Part shown: piece after piece, positions 50,066-58,980 of the stretch | Position numbering within the stretch: position 1 is the first letter of the stretch | How the letters are laid out: each line of letters starts with the position of its first letter | Assembly: GCA_900538305.1 (NCBI GenBank) | Contig: UPXY01000009.1 | Coordinates: 5,342 to 69,341, forward strand | Length of the DNA: 64,000 bases | Reading direction: 5' to 3' | DNA from: an uncultured Collinsella sp. | GTDB lineage: Bacteria > Actinomycetota > Coriobacteriia > Coriobacteriales > Coriobacteriaceae | The notes under the pieces: model-generated | Seen by the model: the letters and a program-made list of their open reading frames with translations, nothing else | The model's database searches: none | What the model was told of the DNA's origin: nothing | Translations under genes and position numbers: made by a program

Positions 50066-51415
50066 TCACCCCCCCTGATAACCCGGCTTCGGTGTCCACG
50101 TCTTGCGGTAATACCTGTTCGCAGAGTCGACAAAGCCTCTCACGCCCTTGAGGTCTTCATCGTCGTTGCCCCAGCACGATTTTACGTGAGTCCTGCTCCG
50201 AGGGAATTCCTCGTAGAGCCTTCGCGTGTAAATTGCTCTGAGGATGATGTCTTCAGTAACCCGTTCCACGGCGAAGTTTTCGATAAGATCGGTCTCCATA
50301 TCCACGCAGATATATCTGTCCGAGTGTTTCGGCTTTCCAATTACAGTGCAACGCTGTGCGCCCAGGCCGAAATATCCGTCAACGACATAGACTTTCTGTC
50401 CGGCCTTGAAATACCTCGTGCCAAACACTTCGACCTTGCGCTCGCCAATACGGTGTCGCTGCACGATAGTCCCCGTGGCACACCACGCCCAGTCGGGATA
50501 GTCGTAGCCGTGTTTGATCTCGCGTGCAAGGTTCTGGAGAAACTCCGCCGGGTCGGCGCCTTCTGGAAGCGGAGAGAATTGTCCCTCGCGGCGCGAGAGC
50601 ACCCACCAGCGTCCATTGGTGTCGAGCGCATAGTCAACCGAGCAGAACATATCCATGTCGGGGGATATGGCTGTTACGCCTTCCGGTGGCGCACTTATGC
50701 ACAGCTTCTGCGCCGCACGCGTCTTGGGGCAGAGGTAGAAGAGCCTGTCGAGGTAGAAATACGCTCTCCATTCGACGGAGACGCTCTTTTCAATCGCGAT
50801 GTCCACGTACTGCTCGAACCAAAGGGGTGCTTTGCGGTATGTGCCGGTGTACGTGTCGACTTCTGAGCCAAGCGCCTCAGCGATAATTTCGTCTGCCTCG
50901 TATGTCCCGAGGCTCTCGCGGAACACCCGGGGTGACCCGTCAGGGTTTCTTAGGATTTGACCTGATGGAAACTTGAGGACGGCGGGAAGGATACTTTCTG
51001 GCGTTAGGCTAATCGGTGTCCAGCGATGTTTTTTGTTGCGCGTGAGAAAACGGTGGTATGGCTGGACGCGTTCAGGCTCGAGCGTTTCGATGCTACGCTC
51101 TCCGAATCCATAGAAAAGTGCGTACGGGTACCCGCCGAACACGGCGAGCTCGTAGCCGTTGCGTTTGAGCGCGTGCCGCAGCTCCTCGAGCTTGCTGTAA
51201 GCCAATTCGCGCGTTCTGATAAAGCAGTACATGCGCTTCACCGGCGCAGGTCGATCGACCTGAAGTTTGTCCCCGTTTGCGATCTGCGCAAGGTTTGCCA
51301 GGACGGGAAAGAAAAACGGTATGGAAAGGCAGGCGGCATACTCATTGGAAAACGCTTTGTAGGGACGTTCGAGGGCTTCGTCTTCTGCCTCGAATATGGC
51401 GGCAATCCTCTCCAT
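50066..51415 (-). CDS. Unknown 449-residue protein
   Basis: AAGGGG lies seven bases before ATG 51415. The protein is soluble and mixed alpha/beta. MERIAAIFEAEDEALERPYK, then PVKRMYCFIRTRELAYSKLE and YELAVFGGYPYALFYGFGER form a first part. The middle (EWRAYFYLDRLFYLCPKTRA, MDMFCSVDYALDTNGRWWVL) contains many aromatic residues. The end (KVYVVDGYFGLGAQRCTVIG) looks like a small beta-barrel, perhaps a KOW- or SH3-like fold. I see no catalytic motif and do not recognise a family. It lies between the KAP gene and McrBC, with its own promoter, and is divergent from mcrB. It may be a further defence gene or a house gene of this lineage. Confidence 0.65.
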   Translation of the reverse strand: MERIAAIFEAEDEALERPYKAFSNEYAACLSIPFFFPVLANLAQIANGDKLQVDRPAPVKRMYCFIRTRELAYSKLEELRHALKRNGYELAVFGGYPYALFYGFGERSIETLEPERVQPYHRFLTRNKKHRWTPISLTPESILPAVLKFPSGQILRNPDGSPRVFRESLGTYEADEIIAEALGSEVDTYTGTYRKAPLWFEQYVDIAIEKSVSVEWRAYFYLDRLFYLCPKTRAAQKLCISAPPEGVTAISPDMDMFCSVDYALDTNGRWWVLSRREGQFSPLPEGADPAEFLQNLAREIKHGYDYPDWAWCATGTIVQRHRIGERKVEVFGTRYFKAGQKVYVVDGYFGLGAQRCTVIGKPKHSDRYICVDMETDLIENFAVERVTEDIILRAIYTRRLYEEFPRSRTHVKSCWGNDDEDLKGVRGFVDSANRYYRKTWTPKPGYQGG

Positions 51416-51687
51416 CTGCTACCCCTTAGAAAGAGGGGCCGTGCACGCGCACGACCCCAAAAAAGAGCCGGCTCCATCGAGCCCGGTCCCGTGGACCGCA
51501 AGTATTGTGTCCCGCATCGATTTTGTTCGAGACGCGACGCTATGCACAATCATACCTCGGGAAAGTGTGCGTGAGCGCGTCGCTGGAGGCAGATTTCACC
51601 GCTTGCCGTTTTGCCCATGGCTAATCGGCCTGTTTCAACCGTGCGCTAGAATAGCCTTGTCAGTTGTCTCGCCTTCAGGAGGGCTAT

Positions 51688-53688
51688 ATGCCTCAGACGC
51701 AGTTTTCTTGGATGCCGGCATATGCCGCAATCGCACAAGGCATGTACGGCATGCGCAACGATAGGTCTCGATTGCTGAAGTTGTTCAAATCCATCTTTAG
51801 CGGCGAGGGCGGACTTACGTTTCCCATGGATACTGAGGCTGAAGGGCTTGTCACCATTGATCCGTTTACATTCTTTGCGACTTTCAATCGCGGTGTCAGC
51901 CCGGAAAAGAGAAATCGCATCGTTCGCCTGGCGCTTGATGGGCTCGGCCGTCAAGACGTCGCCACGCCAACGGATTACGAGGGGCTGCCCGTAGTAAATA
52001 ACATGAGGAGCTGGTTTTTTGGCGGCAAGCAAGATAGAGGAGCGCATGATATCGACAACCTGTGGGAGCTCTTCTGCGCTGCAATGGAATTGGCCACTAA
52101 CCCCGCCGGCGTGCAGCAGCGCCTCCAAATGGCTCATGCGTTCGATGCGGTTCGTTCCCAAATCTGCATAAAGTGGAACATCACTATCGGTTTGTTTTGG
52201 GTGCTTCCCAATATCTATATGCCTATGGATGCACATAGTAGAGGCTATCTCGCAGATGTTCTTGGCATTAAGGTTAAGGGCGCGAACCTGCCTGCTGGCG
52301 AGGAATACCTTGTCATCATGGACGCTATTCGTGCTGCAACAGATAAGCCGTTTTACGAGCTTTCGGCAGATGCCTACGAATGGAAGCCAGAGCCGAAAAC
52401 ACCGTGGGGATGGCATCCAAACCTTAAGGAATACAACCCGGGCATCGACCAAGATACGTGGGACCAGCTGCTCGATGACTCCTTGATTTTCAACCCGCAA
52501 GCCCAAGCCTTGCTTCGTCGGATGATGGATGCAGGCGGAAAGGCAACTTGTACTCAGCTTGCTCAAACGTATGGTGAGAGCATGAGTTATTACCAGAGCG
52601 CTGGTACTAACATGGCGATGAAGGTCGCCAAGGCTCTCGATTGTCCTCTGTGGCAGGGTAAGTACTGGCCAATTCTGTTCTATGGCAAGAATACTTCAAA
52701 GGATGATGCTGGCTCATTCTTGTGGATGATTCGCCCCGAACTCGCCGAAGCGCTGAAGTCTCGCGACCTGAGCGACGTGCCGTTGTATGCGGAGCCGGAC
52801 GGGGAAGCAGCCTCCCAGACCTCGGCCAAGAAGCCCTACGACGACGCTCAATTCCTCCAGGACGTTTTCGTCTCCAAATCCGATCTCGCTGCCATGAAAG
52901 GCCTGCTCGAGCGCAAGAAGAACCTTATTCTGCAGGGTGCGCCCGGCACGGGTAAGACCTACGCCGCCAAGCGATTGGCGTATGCCATGATGGGTGAGGA
53001 AGACAGCTCACGCGTTGGCTTCGTGCAATTCCACCAGTCATATACTTACGAGGATTTCGTTATTGGCTATCGCCCCAACGGTGAAGGTGGCTTCGACATC
53101 CAGCCCGGTATATTCGCCGACTACTGCGCACGTGCGGCGCGTGATAGCGGGCGCCGCTATTTCTTTATCATCGACGAGATCAACCGTGCCAACATCTCCA
53201 AGGTGTTCGGCGAACTGCTTATGCTTATCGAGGCGGATCATCGCGGGGATTCCATTGAGCTTTCCATCGACCGCCGTCGGCTTACGGTGCCAGAGAACCT
53301 GTTCATCATCGGCATGATGAACACGGCAGACCGCGGGCTCGCGCTCATCGACTATGCCCTTCGTCGTCGCTTCGCGTTCTTCGACATGAAGCCCGCGCTC
53401 GATGCGCCTGGCTTCCTGGCCATGCTGCAGGATACCGGTAATGAAAAGCTTGGCGCGCTGGTCGACACGGTTCGCGAGATCAACAAGGAGATTGAAAAGG
53501 ATCCCGCTCTTGGCCAAGGCTTCTGCATTGGGCACAGCTACTTCTGCATGCAACAAGGCGTGACAGACGAGGACGTTCACGGAATCGCTCGTTTCGAGAT
53601 CGAGCCGCTCATCGCCGAGTACTGGTTCGATGATCAGCAGAAGGTTCGCAAGCTTACCGATAAGCTCGAGAGCGTGTTTAACGCATGA
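51688..53688 (+). CDS. mcrB: McrB-like AAA+ GTPase of a modification-dependent restriction system
   Basis: A 666-residue protein. The N-terminal 370 residues vary in the family and hold the DNA- or modification-recognition part. The AAA+ domain follows: LQGAPGTGKTYAAK (Walker A, residues 417-424), FFIIDEINRANISKVFGELL (Walker B), GMMNTADRGLALIDYALRRR (the MNTADRG signature and arginine finger of McrB). It uses GTP to translocate and drives the McrC nuclease. AGGAGG is five bases upstream of ATG 51688; the frame is open to 51664. Its stop overlaps the mcrC start (ATGA). Confidence 0.92.
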   Translation: MPQTQFSWMPAYAAIAQGMYGMRNDRSRLLKLFKSIFSGEGGLTFPMDTEAEGLVTIDPFTFFATFNRGVSPEKRNRIVRLALDGLGRQDVATPTDYEGLPVVNNMRSWFFGGKQDRGAHDIDNLWELFCAAMELATNPAGVQQRLQMAHAFDAVRSQICIKWNITIGLFWVLPNIYMPMDAHSRGYLADVLGIKVKGANLPAGEEYLVIMDAIRAATDKPFYELSADAYEWKPEPKTPWGWHPNLKEYNPGIDQDTWDQLLDDSLIFNPQAQALLRRMMDAGGKATCTQLAQTYGESMSYYQSAGTNMAMKVAKALDCPLWQGKYWPILFYGKNTSKDDAGSFLWMIRPELAEALKSRDLSDVPLYAEPDGEAASQTSAKKPYDDAQFLQDVFVSKSDLAAMKGLLERKKNLILQGAPGTGKTYAAKRLAYAMMGEEDSSRVGFVQFHQSYTYEDFVIGYRPNGEGGFDIQPGIFADYCARAARDSGRRYFFIIDEINRANISKVFGELLMLIEADHRGDSIELSIDRRRLTVPENLFIIGMMNTADRGLALIDYALRRRFAFFDMKPALDAPGFLAMLQDTGNEKLGALVDTVREINKEIEKDPALGQGFCIGHSYFCMQQGVTDEDVHGIARFEIEPLIAEYWFDDQQKVRKLTDKLESVFNA

Positions 53689-54728
53689 GCTGCGCCGAAG
53701 ACACAGTCGTCATCAAGAACATCTACTACATGATGGCGTATGCCTTCAAAGCGATAGACATTGCCGATTTCAAGCGGTTGGAAGTCGAGTCTTTCGGCAA
53801 CGTGCTCGACCTGCTGGCGGCTATTCTTGCGGCTGGTCTGGATGCCCAGCGGCGTCGTGGGTTCGAACGCGAATATCAGCCACGCGAAGAAGACCTCATG
53901 CGCATGAGGGGACGTATCGATATTGCCGATACAATGCGGCTCCGCATGCGTCAGCGTCAGAACCTGCACTGCGTTTTCGATGAGCGCACCGAGGATACGT
54001 ATAAGAACCAGGTGCTTAAGACGACTGCGCTCTATCTTCTCCGTACGCCGGAGGTGGATGCCCAGCGCAAGCGCGACCTTAAGCGCTCGCTGGTGCTCAT
54101 GCAGGACGTATCTCTGCTTGATCCGCAGCGCATCGCCTGGGGGTCAATGAGGTACCACCGCAACAATCGGTCGTATCAGATCCTGATGAACGTCTGCTAC
54201 CTGGCGTTGCACGAGCTGCTGCTCAGGGACGAGCGGGGAGAGGTGCGGCTTGCCGACGTCTTGAGCGGCGACTCCCTGCATCGGTTGTACGAGAAATTCA
54301 TCCTTGAGTACTACCGCAAGCACTGGAGCTGGCTGCATCCTGCGGCGCGAGAGATCGACCACGGGATAGGCGATTCAGCACCGGATTTTCTGCCGCGTAT
54401 GCTCACGGACGTGACGCTGGCCAACGGAGACAAGTGCCTCATCATCGACGCCAAATGCTACGGAACGATTCTGGGCACCCACTACGACAAGGAGATTCTC
54501 TCACCGGCGAATCTGAACCAGATCTTATCGTATGTCATGCATGCGGCGAACGCGTTTGACGGCGAAGTCTCGGGCATGCTGCTCTATGCGAAGACGGAGG
54601 GCACGGAACTCGAGAGCGAGAGCTGGCTGGAGCTGGGTCATACCTACCATGTGCGAACGCTCGACTTGAACCAGGACTTTGCTGGCATCGCCGCTCAGCT
54701 CGATGCGATTGCGGGACTGGTGGGTTAA
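53685..54728 (+). CDS. mcrC: McrC-like nuclease subunit
   Basis: A 347-residue protein. IKNIYYMMAYAFKAID at the start and ERTEDTYKNQVLKTTALYLL are family blocks; the PD-(D/E)xK nuclease has GDSAPDFLPRMLTDVTLANG then KCLIIDAKCYG (Asp...Asp-x-Lys). It joins McrB to cut DNA carrying modified cytosines (5mC or similar, in a sequence context that cannot be predicted). The ATG overlaps the mcrB stop. A terminator follows. Confidence 0.92.
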   Translation: MSCAEDTVVIKNIYYMMAYAFKAIDIADFKRLEVESFGNVLDLLAAILAAGLDAQRRRGFEREYQPREEDLMRMRGRIDIADTMRLRMRQRQNLHCVFDERTEDTYKNQVLKTTALYLLRTPEVDAQRKRDLKRSLVLMQDVSLLDPQRIAWGSMRYHRNNRSYQILMNVCYLALHELLLRDERGEVRLADVLSGDSLHRLYEKFILEYYRKHWSWLHPAAREIDHGIGDSAPDFLPRMLTDVTLANGDKCLIIDAKCYGTILGTHYDKEILSPANLNQILSYVMHAANAFDGEVSGMLLYAKTEGTELESESWLELGHTYHVRTLDLNQDFAGIAAQLDAIAGLVG

Positions 54729-54739
54729 GGCTGGGCTTC

Positions 54740-54787
54740 AAAACCCCTCTCAAATCCGGAATGCACTCCGGGCTTGAGAGGGTTTTG
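54740..54787 (+). terminator. Terminator after mcrC
   Basis: AAAACCCCTCTCAA and TTGAGAGGGTTTT form a long stem with the inner pair TCCGG...CCGGG, ending in TTTTG. It lies 12 bases after the mcrC stop and could serve the convergent gene as well. Confidence 0.75.
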
Positions 54788-54811
54788 CAAACAGGATGAA
54801 CCGCACTTCCC

Positions 54812-55138
54812 CTACCTATACATCACCAGCGTATGAAACCCCTCCATGCTGCCGGTGAGTTCCTGGCCTTGGATCGAATTGAACTTTACGTCCAAGATTT
54901 CATAGCCGTCGTCTTGCATGGCGCTGACAATCGCGTCGATTTGCCCGGTGTACTTGTTCTCGCACTCGAACGTTTGGTTCAGGAACTTCGAGAAGCTGTT
55001 CAGCATCACGACGTGTACCTTGCCGTCTTTGGGCGCGAGGCTTGCGCGCACGGTCTCGGCGTATTGGAACACGCCGTCGTTCCGGTACTGCTGCGCCTTG
55101 TTTTCGAGCTTTTCCTCACGCGAGCCGAAGATTCCCAT
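54812..55138 (-). CDS. Small hypothetical protein
   Basis: A 108-residue cytosolic protein (MGIFGSREEKLENKAQQYRN, KVHVVMLNSFSKFLNQTFEC, QIDAIVSAMQDDGYEILDVK, TGSMEGFHTLVMYR). AAAGGA lies six bases before ATG 55138. The C-terminal half looks like a small alpha/beta fold with the DGYEILDVKF pattern common in Clostridia and Coriobacteria hypothetical proteins (DUF4177-like). Function unknown; it does not belong to the McrBC operon (opposite strand). Confidence 0.6.
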   Translation of the reverse strand: MGIFGSREEKLENKAQQYRNDGVFQYAETVRASLAPKDGKVHVVMLNSFSKFLNQTFECENKYTGQIDAIVSAMQDDGYEILDVKFNSIQGQELTGSMEGFHTLVMYR

Positions 55139-55189
55139 GATGCGTCCTTTCGAAATCGGCTGGGGATTGCCAATGCACCCCCACAGCGC

Positions 55190-56590
55190 TCATTCAAATA
55201 GTTCATCAGCGCTAACTGCGATGGCGTCGTTATCGTTGCGCATTTTGCCCGCTGTTGCTTTGCTTACCTGATTCTTGGTGAATAGGATACTTTGCGCAAT
55301 GTGATAATCCCCAAGCAGTGCTGCGCGATGCATCAGCGCGTCGAGCGCTTCGGTCTCGTTGAAGCTTTCTCGCCACTTGCATTCGCCTACGATTGCGATC
55401 TTATCTAGAGTGGTCGCAGCAATAACGTCGATGTCCACTTGCTCCTTGGCAACAGGGTCCGTTCCCCACCAGGTTCCAAAATAATTTGCGAGGAAGGGGA
55501 GCGAACCTGCTGCGCTTTGACGCATGAGCCACTGCCTGCAGACGGTTTCAAATTGTCTTCCCATATAGGTCGAGAACGCATCCCCGGTGGCCATTTGCGC
55601 CGCCGCGTGTCCGGCGCCCACCTCAATCGCTCCTATCTGCGGACTCACGAATCGGTACCAGAAGGCAAAGAAGGGGTCTTTGATACGATAAATGCTTCGA
55701 CGCGATCGGGGCCCCGCTTCGAACGGTGTGATCTTTTCTATCAAATCGAGGCCTATGAGCGTGGCCAGATACTTTCCAACGGAGGTTTCCTCGACTCCAG
55801 CTTTATTGGCAATCGCCTTTGGCGCTGTTGCTCCGCTGGCGATTGCGTCGAGCACGGACGTATAAAGTGCTGGTTCGCGAAGCTCTTGCCGTAGAAGCAT
55901 TTGCGGTTCCGCATAGAGCAGGCCTGCAATGTCAAAGAACAGACGCTCGGTGTTCTCTCCAATCGAAGCGTTCGGATCAATTTGCTCAAGATAGTATGGC
56001 GTTCCGCCAAGCATCGCATACAGCTCGATGCATTGCTGCGGGGTATACCCTGGCATCATGAGCGCCGCGTCAAAGCAGTCGAATGGGAGCAGCTTGATTT
56101 GCGCGTTCCTACGTCCGTACAGCGGGCTTTTTCGACCGAGTACGTTGCTCTCCATGAAGCCCTCATTGCTTCCGCAGAGAATCATGCAGATGTTCGTTTG
56201 CTTGAACTCATGGTCGATAAGGATCTGCAGCGTGGAGGGTAGGGAAGGCGCCGCCTGCGCGGCATAGGGGAGCTCATCAAAAACGAATACCATGGGGTCG
56301 CCAGCTTGTTCCCGCAGGGCTATAAAGCGAAGCGCGTCCTCCCATGTGGAAAAGGCTTCGATCTGAGGCAGCCCGTAGAATTGGAGCACCGTCTGAGTGA
56401 AGGATTGCAGATTGATGCTATTGCTCTTTTGCTGTGCGGTGAAGTAGAGTGTCCGCTTATCTTTTGAGAACTCATCGAGCAGCGCGGTTTTTCCCACACG
56501 TCGCCTGCCGTATACGACTGCCATTTGGAATGTGCTGCGATTGTATAGGCGCTCGAGCGCTTCGAGTTCGTGCGTTCGTCCAACAAACAT
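55190..56590 (-). CDS. Archaeal-type ATPase with DUF234-like C-terminus
   Basis: A 466-residue protein. FVGRTHELEALERLYN, then VVYGRRRVGKTALLDEF (Walker A GRRRVGKT), MVFVFDELPYAAQAAPSLP (Walker B) and ILCGSNEGFMESNVLG (sensor) form the archaeal ATPase domain. Residues about 250-330 are a winged helix (LLRQELREPALYTSVLDAIA). The C-terminus (TDPVAKEQVDIDVIAAT, IVGECKWRESFN) is a PD-(D/E)xK-like domain of the DUF234 kind. AAGGAG lies six bases before ATG 56590. Function in bacteria is unknown; such genes are scattered in gut bacteria and often have palindromic sites at their promoter, as here. Confidence 0.85.
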   Translation of the reverse strand: MFVGRTHELEALERLYNRSTFQMAVVYGRRRVGKTALLDEFSKDKRTLYFTAQQKSNSINLQSFTQTVLQFYGLPQIEAFSTWEDALRFIALREQAGDPMVFVFDELPYAAQAAPSLPSTLQILIDHEFKQTNICMILCGSNEGFMESNVLGRKSPLYGRRNAQIKLLPFDCFDAALMMPGYTPQQCIELYAMLGGTPYYLEQIDPNASIGENTERLFFDIAGLLYAEPQMLLRQELREPALYTSVLDAIASGATAPKAIANKAGVEETSVGKYLATLIGLDLIEKITPFEAGPRSRRSIYRIKDPFFAFWYRFVSPQIGAIEVGAGHAAAQMATGDAFSTYMGRQFETVCRQWLMRQSAAGSLPFLANYFGTWWGTDPVAKEQVDIDVIAATTLDKIAIVGECKWRESFNETEALDALMHRAALLGDYHIAQSILFTKNQVSKATAGKMRNDNDAIAVSADELFE

Positions 56591-56636
56591 AGCACGCTCC
56601 TTCTCGCTTGGTAAGTGTTATGTTTTACTATAACAG

Positions 56637-56661
56637 ACTCATGAGTAAGTTACTTATGAGT
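56637..56661 (-). promoter_or_regulatory. Palindromic operator before the archaeal-type ATPase gene
   Basis: ACTCATGAGTAA (56637-56648) and TTACTTATGAGT (56650-56661) pair with one mismatch around a single base. On the minus strand TATAGT (about 56627-56632) follows it as a likely -10, so the site overlaps the -35 region. Autoregulation by the ATPase's winged helix is a reasonable guess. Confidence 0.6.
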
Positions 56662-56750
56662 AAGGAAATTCTCACGCTGCAGCTCGCCTCGCTTCTATGG
56701 TACTATCACCACAGTGATATTCCAAACCGAGAAGCGAAGGCGGTGGCGTC

Positions 56751-57419
56751 ATGATTCTCTGGCACGGGTCGTCCGAAATCGTCAAGCAGCCGCGCTTGGA
56801 GCTGTGCCGTCCATACAACGACTACGGTGCGGGCTTCTACTGCACCGAGCTTGAAGACCTTGCGAAGGAATGGGCGTGCCCCGATGAGGCGGATGGGTTT
56901 GCGAATCGCTACGAGCTTCCTACGGACAAGCTCGCCATCCTCGACCTTTCTAGCTCGGAATATTCGGTGCTCACTTGGCTTGCTTTGCTGCTCGCAAATC
57001 GCCGCGTCGATCTCTCGAACGCGATTGCTCGAGCCGCTCGCGACTACCTGCTCGATCGCTTTCTCATCAACACATCGGGCTTCGACATCATTCGCGGATA
57101 CCGTGCAGACGATTCGTACTTTTCGTTCGCGCGGGCGTTTTTGAACAACACGATTTCCGTAGCGCAGCTTTCCGAGGCTATGCGTTTGGGAAATCTGGGC
57201 GAGCAGGTTGCGCTTACCAGTGCGAAGGCGTTCGAATGCATCCAATGTACCGGCTATGAACTTGCGTCTTGCGAGATCTATCACGCGCGTAGGGCTGAAC
57301 GCGATCGCTGCGCGCGGAGCCAGTACCAGTTGCTTTGCGCACAGCTCGATCGCACCGGGCTGTACGTTCGCGATATCCTGCTCGAGGAGGTCGATCCCCA
57401 TGACCCACGCCTCTTCTAA
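56751..57419 (+). CDS. DUF3990 protein, ADP-ribosyltransferase-like
   Basis: A 222-residue protein. LWHGSSEIVKQPRLELCRPY with NDYGAGFYCTELEDLAKEWA is the DUF3990 pattern: HG-S, then D-x-G-x-G-F-Y-x-T, which resembles the NAD+-binding core of ADP-ribosyltransferases (H-Y-E type). The central NRYELPTDKLAILDL and DIIRGYRADDSYFSFARAFL fit as well. GAAGGCGG lies just upstream of ATG 56751. The next gene begins 20 bases before this one ends. DUF3990 proteins usually sit with a small partner (for example DUF3791); here the partner is a larger HTH protein. It may be a toxin that modifies a host or phage target. Confidence 0.7.
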   Translation: MILWHGSSEIVKQPRLELCRPYNDYGAGFYCTELEDLAKEWACPDEADGFANRYELPTDKLAILDLSSSEYSVLTWLALLLANRRVDLSNAIARAARDYLLDRFLINTSGFDIIRGYRADDSYFSFARAFLNNTISVAQLSEAMRLGNLGEQVALTSAKAFECIQCTGYELASCEIYHARRAERDRCARSQYQLLCAQLDRTGLYVRDILLEEVDPHDPRLF

Positions 57420-58092
57420 AAGCCGCGGAACCGCCGTTCGTGCGTACGATGCCCTCTACCTAGAAGACGCCATGTCCTGCCTCGCGTGTTTCTTCGACTA
57501 TGCGGTCTGGGATTACGGTGCCGAGGGACGTGAAGTCGCGAACCTTTTCGCGTCGAGCCAGCTCGCCAGGCAGTTCGAAGCGGGAGCGCCCTGGGTGGTT
57601 TCCGGACGGTCGGGCATCGAGCTCTTCTGGGACATGTGCGGCGAGCTTGGTTACGACGATGAACAGGCGATGGTCGAACAGGTCTTTCGGCCAGATAGGA
57701 CGCCGGAGTATTGGGCAGGCTGGATCATGGCGTACCTCCAATGGAGGTTTACGCTCACGTTCCGTACGATTATCGATGTACTGCCGTTCGATGTGCTTGT
57801 CGACTTATACCACCCGTGGCACGAGGCGTCCGAAGAACGCGTGGCGCAGTTGTTTGCTGAGCGCATGACAAGCTATCGGGGGCAGACGAATCTCGCGCGC
57901 ATGCGAGGCGCGTGCGGGTACACGCAGCGAGAGCTCGCAGAGCTGTCCGGCGTTTCTTTACGATCGATTCAGATGTATGAGCAGCGCAACAAGGATATCA
58001 ACCGGGCGCAAGCTTCCGCCGTGGCGCAGATCGCTCGCGTGCTTCACTGCCGGGTAGAGGATCTGCTCGAAGCGGTTGTCGCGGTGGCGTAG
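57400..58092 (+). CDS. HTH-domain protein coupled to the DUF3990 gene
   Basis: A 230-residue protein. The first 155 residues (TAVRAYDALYLEDAMSCLAC, SGIELFWDMCGELGYDDEQA, EYWAGWIMAYLQWRFTLTFR) form a helical domain that is common in partners of ADP-ribosyltransferase-like genes; the last 65 residues are an XRE-type helix-turn-helix (LARMRGACGYTQRELAELSG, VSLRSIQMYEQRNKDINRAQ). ATG 57400 has AGGAGG eight bases upstream, inside the DUF3990 frame, so the pair is translationally coupled. It is the likely antitoxin and autorepressor. Confidence 0.75.
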   Translation: MTHASSKSRGTAVRAYDALYLEDAMSCLACFFDYAVWDYGAEGREVANLFASSQLARQFEAGAPWVVSGRSGIELFWDMCGELGYDDEQAMVEQVFRPDRTPEYWAGWIMAYLQWRFTLTFRTIIDVLPFDVLVDLYHPWHEASEERVAQLFAERMTSYRGQTNLARMRGACGYTQRELAELSGVSLRSIQMYEQRNKDINRAQASAVAQIARVLHCRVEDLLEAVVAVA

Positions 58093-58124
58093 CCCGGTAT
58101 GGGGCGTTGGCGGGGCGTAGCGTC

Positions 58125-58793
58125 CTACCGCTCAACCTTCCGCACGACCTCGATTCCGGGCGCGACCTCGGCGGCGAACTCGTCGAAATCCTCCTGCACG
58201 CCCACGATGCTGCCGTAGTGGATGGGAACCACGGTTTTCGGGCGCAGCGCGTTCACGAACGCCGCGGCCTGGTGCGGGTCGCACGTGTACGTCCCGCCGA
58301 TGGGCACGAGCGCCACGTCGCATGCCACCTGCTCGTTATCCGAGTTCTGGTCGGTGTCGCCCGCCGCGTAGTAGCTCACGCCGTCGACGGCGAGCACATA
58401 GCCCAGCCAGCCGTTCGTCTGCGGATGCATCTCCAGGCGCTCCGGCTCCACGTTGTATGCAGGCACGGCCTCGACGGCAACGCCGGGCAGCTCGAGCCGC
58501 CCGCCCGCTTGCAGCAGGTGCACCGCCGTTGCCCCAATTTCGTCCGCCACACGCGCTACCTCGGCACCCATGCTTGCCGGCGCCACGAGTTCGGTGTGGT
58601 CGCCCGCTACGCGCGCGATGTCCTCCGGCGAGAAGTGATCGAAGTGCGCATGGGTTATGAACACGTAGTCCGCGTCGTGCGCTGCCTCGGCATCCGTGAG
58701 GCTGAAGGGGTCAAGGTAGATGACCACGCCGTCCTTGCTCTGGATGCGGATGGCGCTCTGCGTGAACACGCGGACGTTCTCGAGGCTGGTCAT
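58125..58793 (-). CDS. UlaG-like metallo-beta-lactamase-fold hydrolase
   Basis: A 222-residue cytosolic protein of the UPF0173/UlaG type. FITHAHFDHFSPEDI gives the metal-binding H48-x-H50-x-D52-H53; YYAAGDTDQNSD and the later VPIHYGSIVG provide the other ligands. Related enzymes act on phosphodiester or lactone substrates; here the substrate is unknown. AAGGAGG lies eight bases before ATG 58793. It is isolated, convergent with the HTH gene and divergent from the lipoprotein gene. Confidence 0.82.
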   Translation of the reverse strand: MTSLENVRVFTQSAIRIQSKDGVVIYLDPFSLTDAEAAHDADYVFITHAHFDHFSPEDIARVAGDHTELVAPASMGAEVARVADEIGATAVHLLQAGGRLELPGVAVEAVPAYNVEPERLEMHPQTNGWLGYVLAVDGVSYYAAGDTDQNSDNEQVACDVALVPIGGTYTCDPHQAAAFVNALRPKTVVPIHYGSIVGVQEDFDEFAAEVAPGIEVVRKVER

Positions 58794-58980
58794 GGGCGTT
58801 CCTCCTTGGGTTGTTCTGCGCCGGGCATATCCCGTTCATACCCCATTTGCGCGCCCAGAGCCGCGGCAGATTCTCTCAGCTTTTTCTCAGGTTCCTTCGG
58901 CATTATGACCATGCGCCCAGAGGAAGGCGCACGGATTAGCGAAAACCGCTCGAAGCGGAACGCAAGAGAAGGAGGACATC

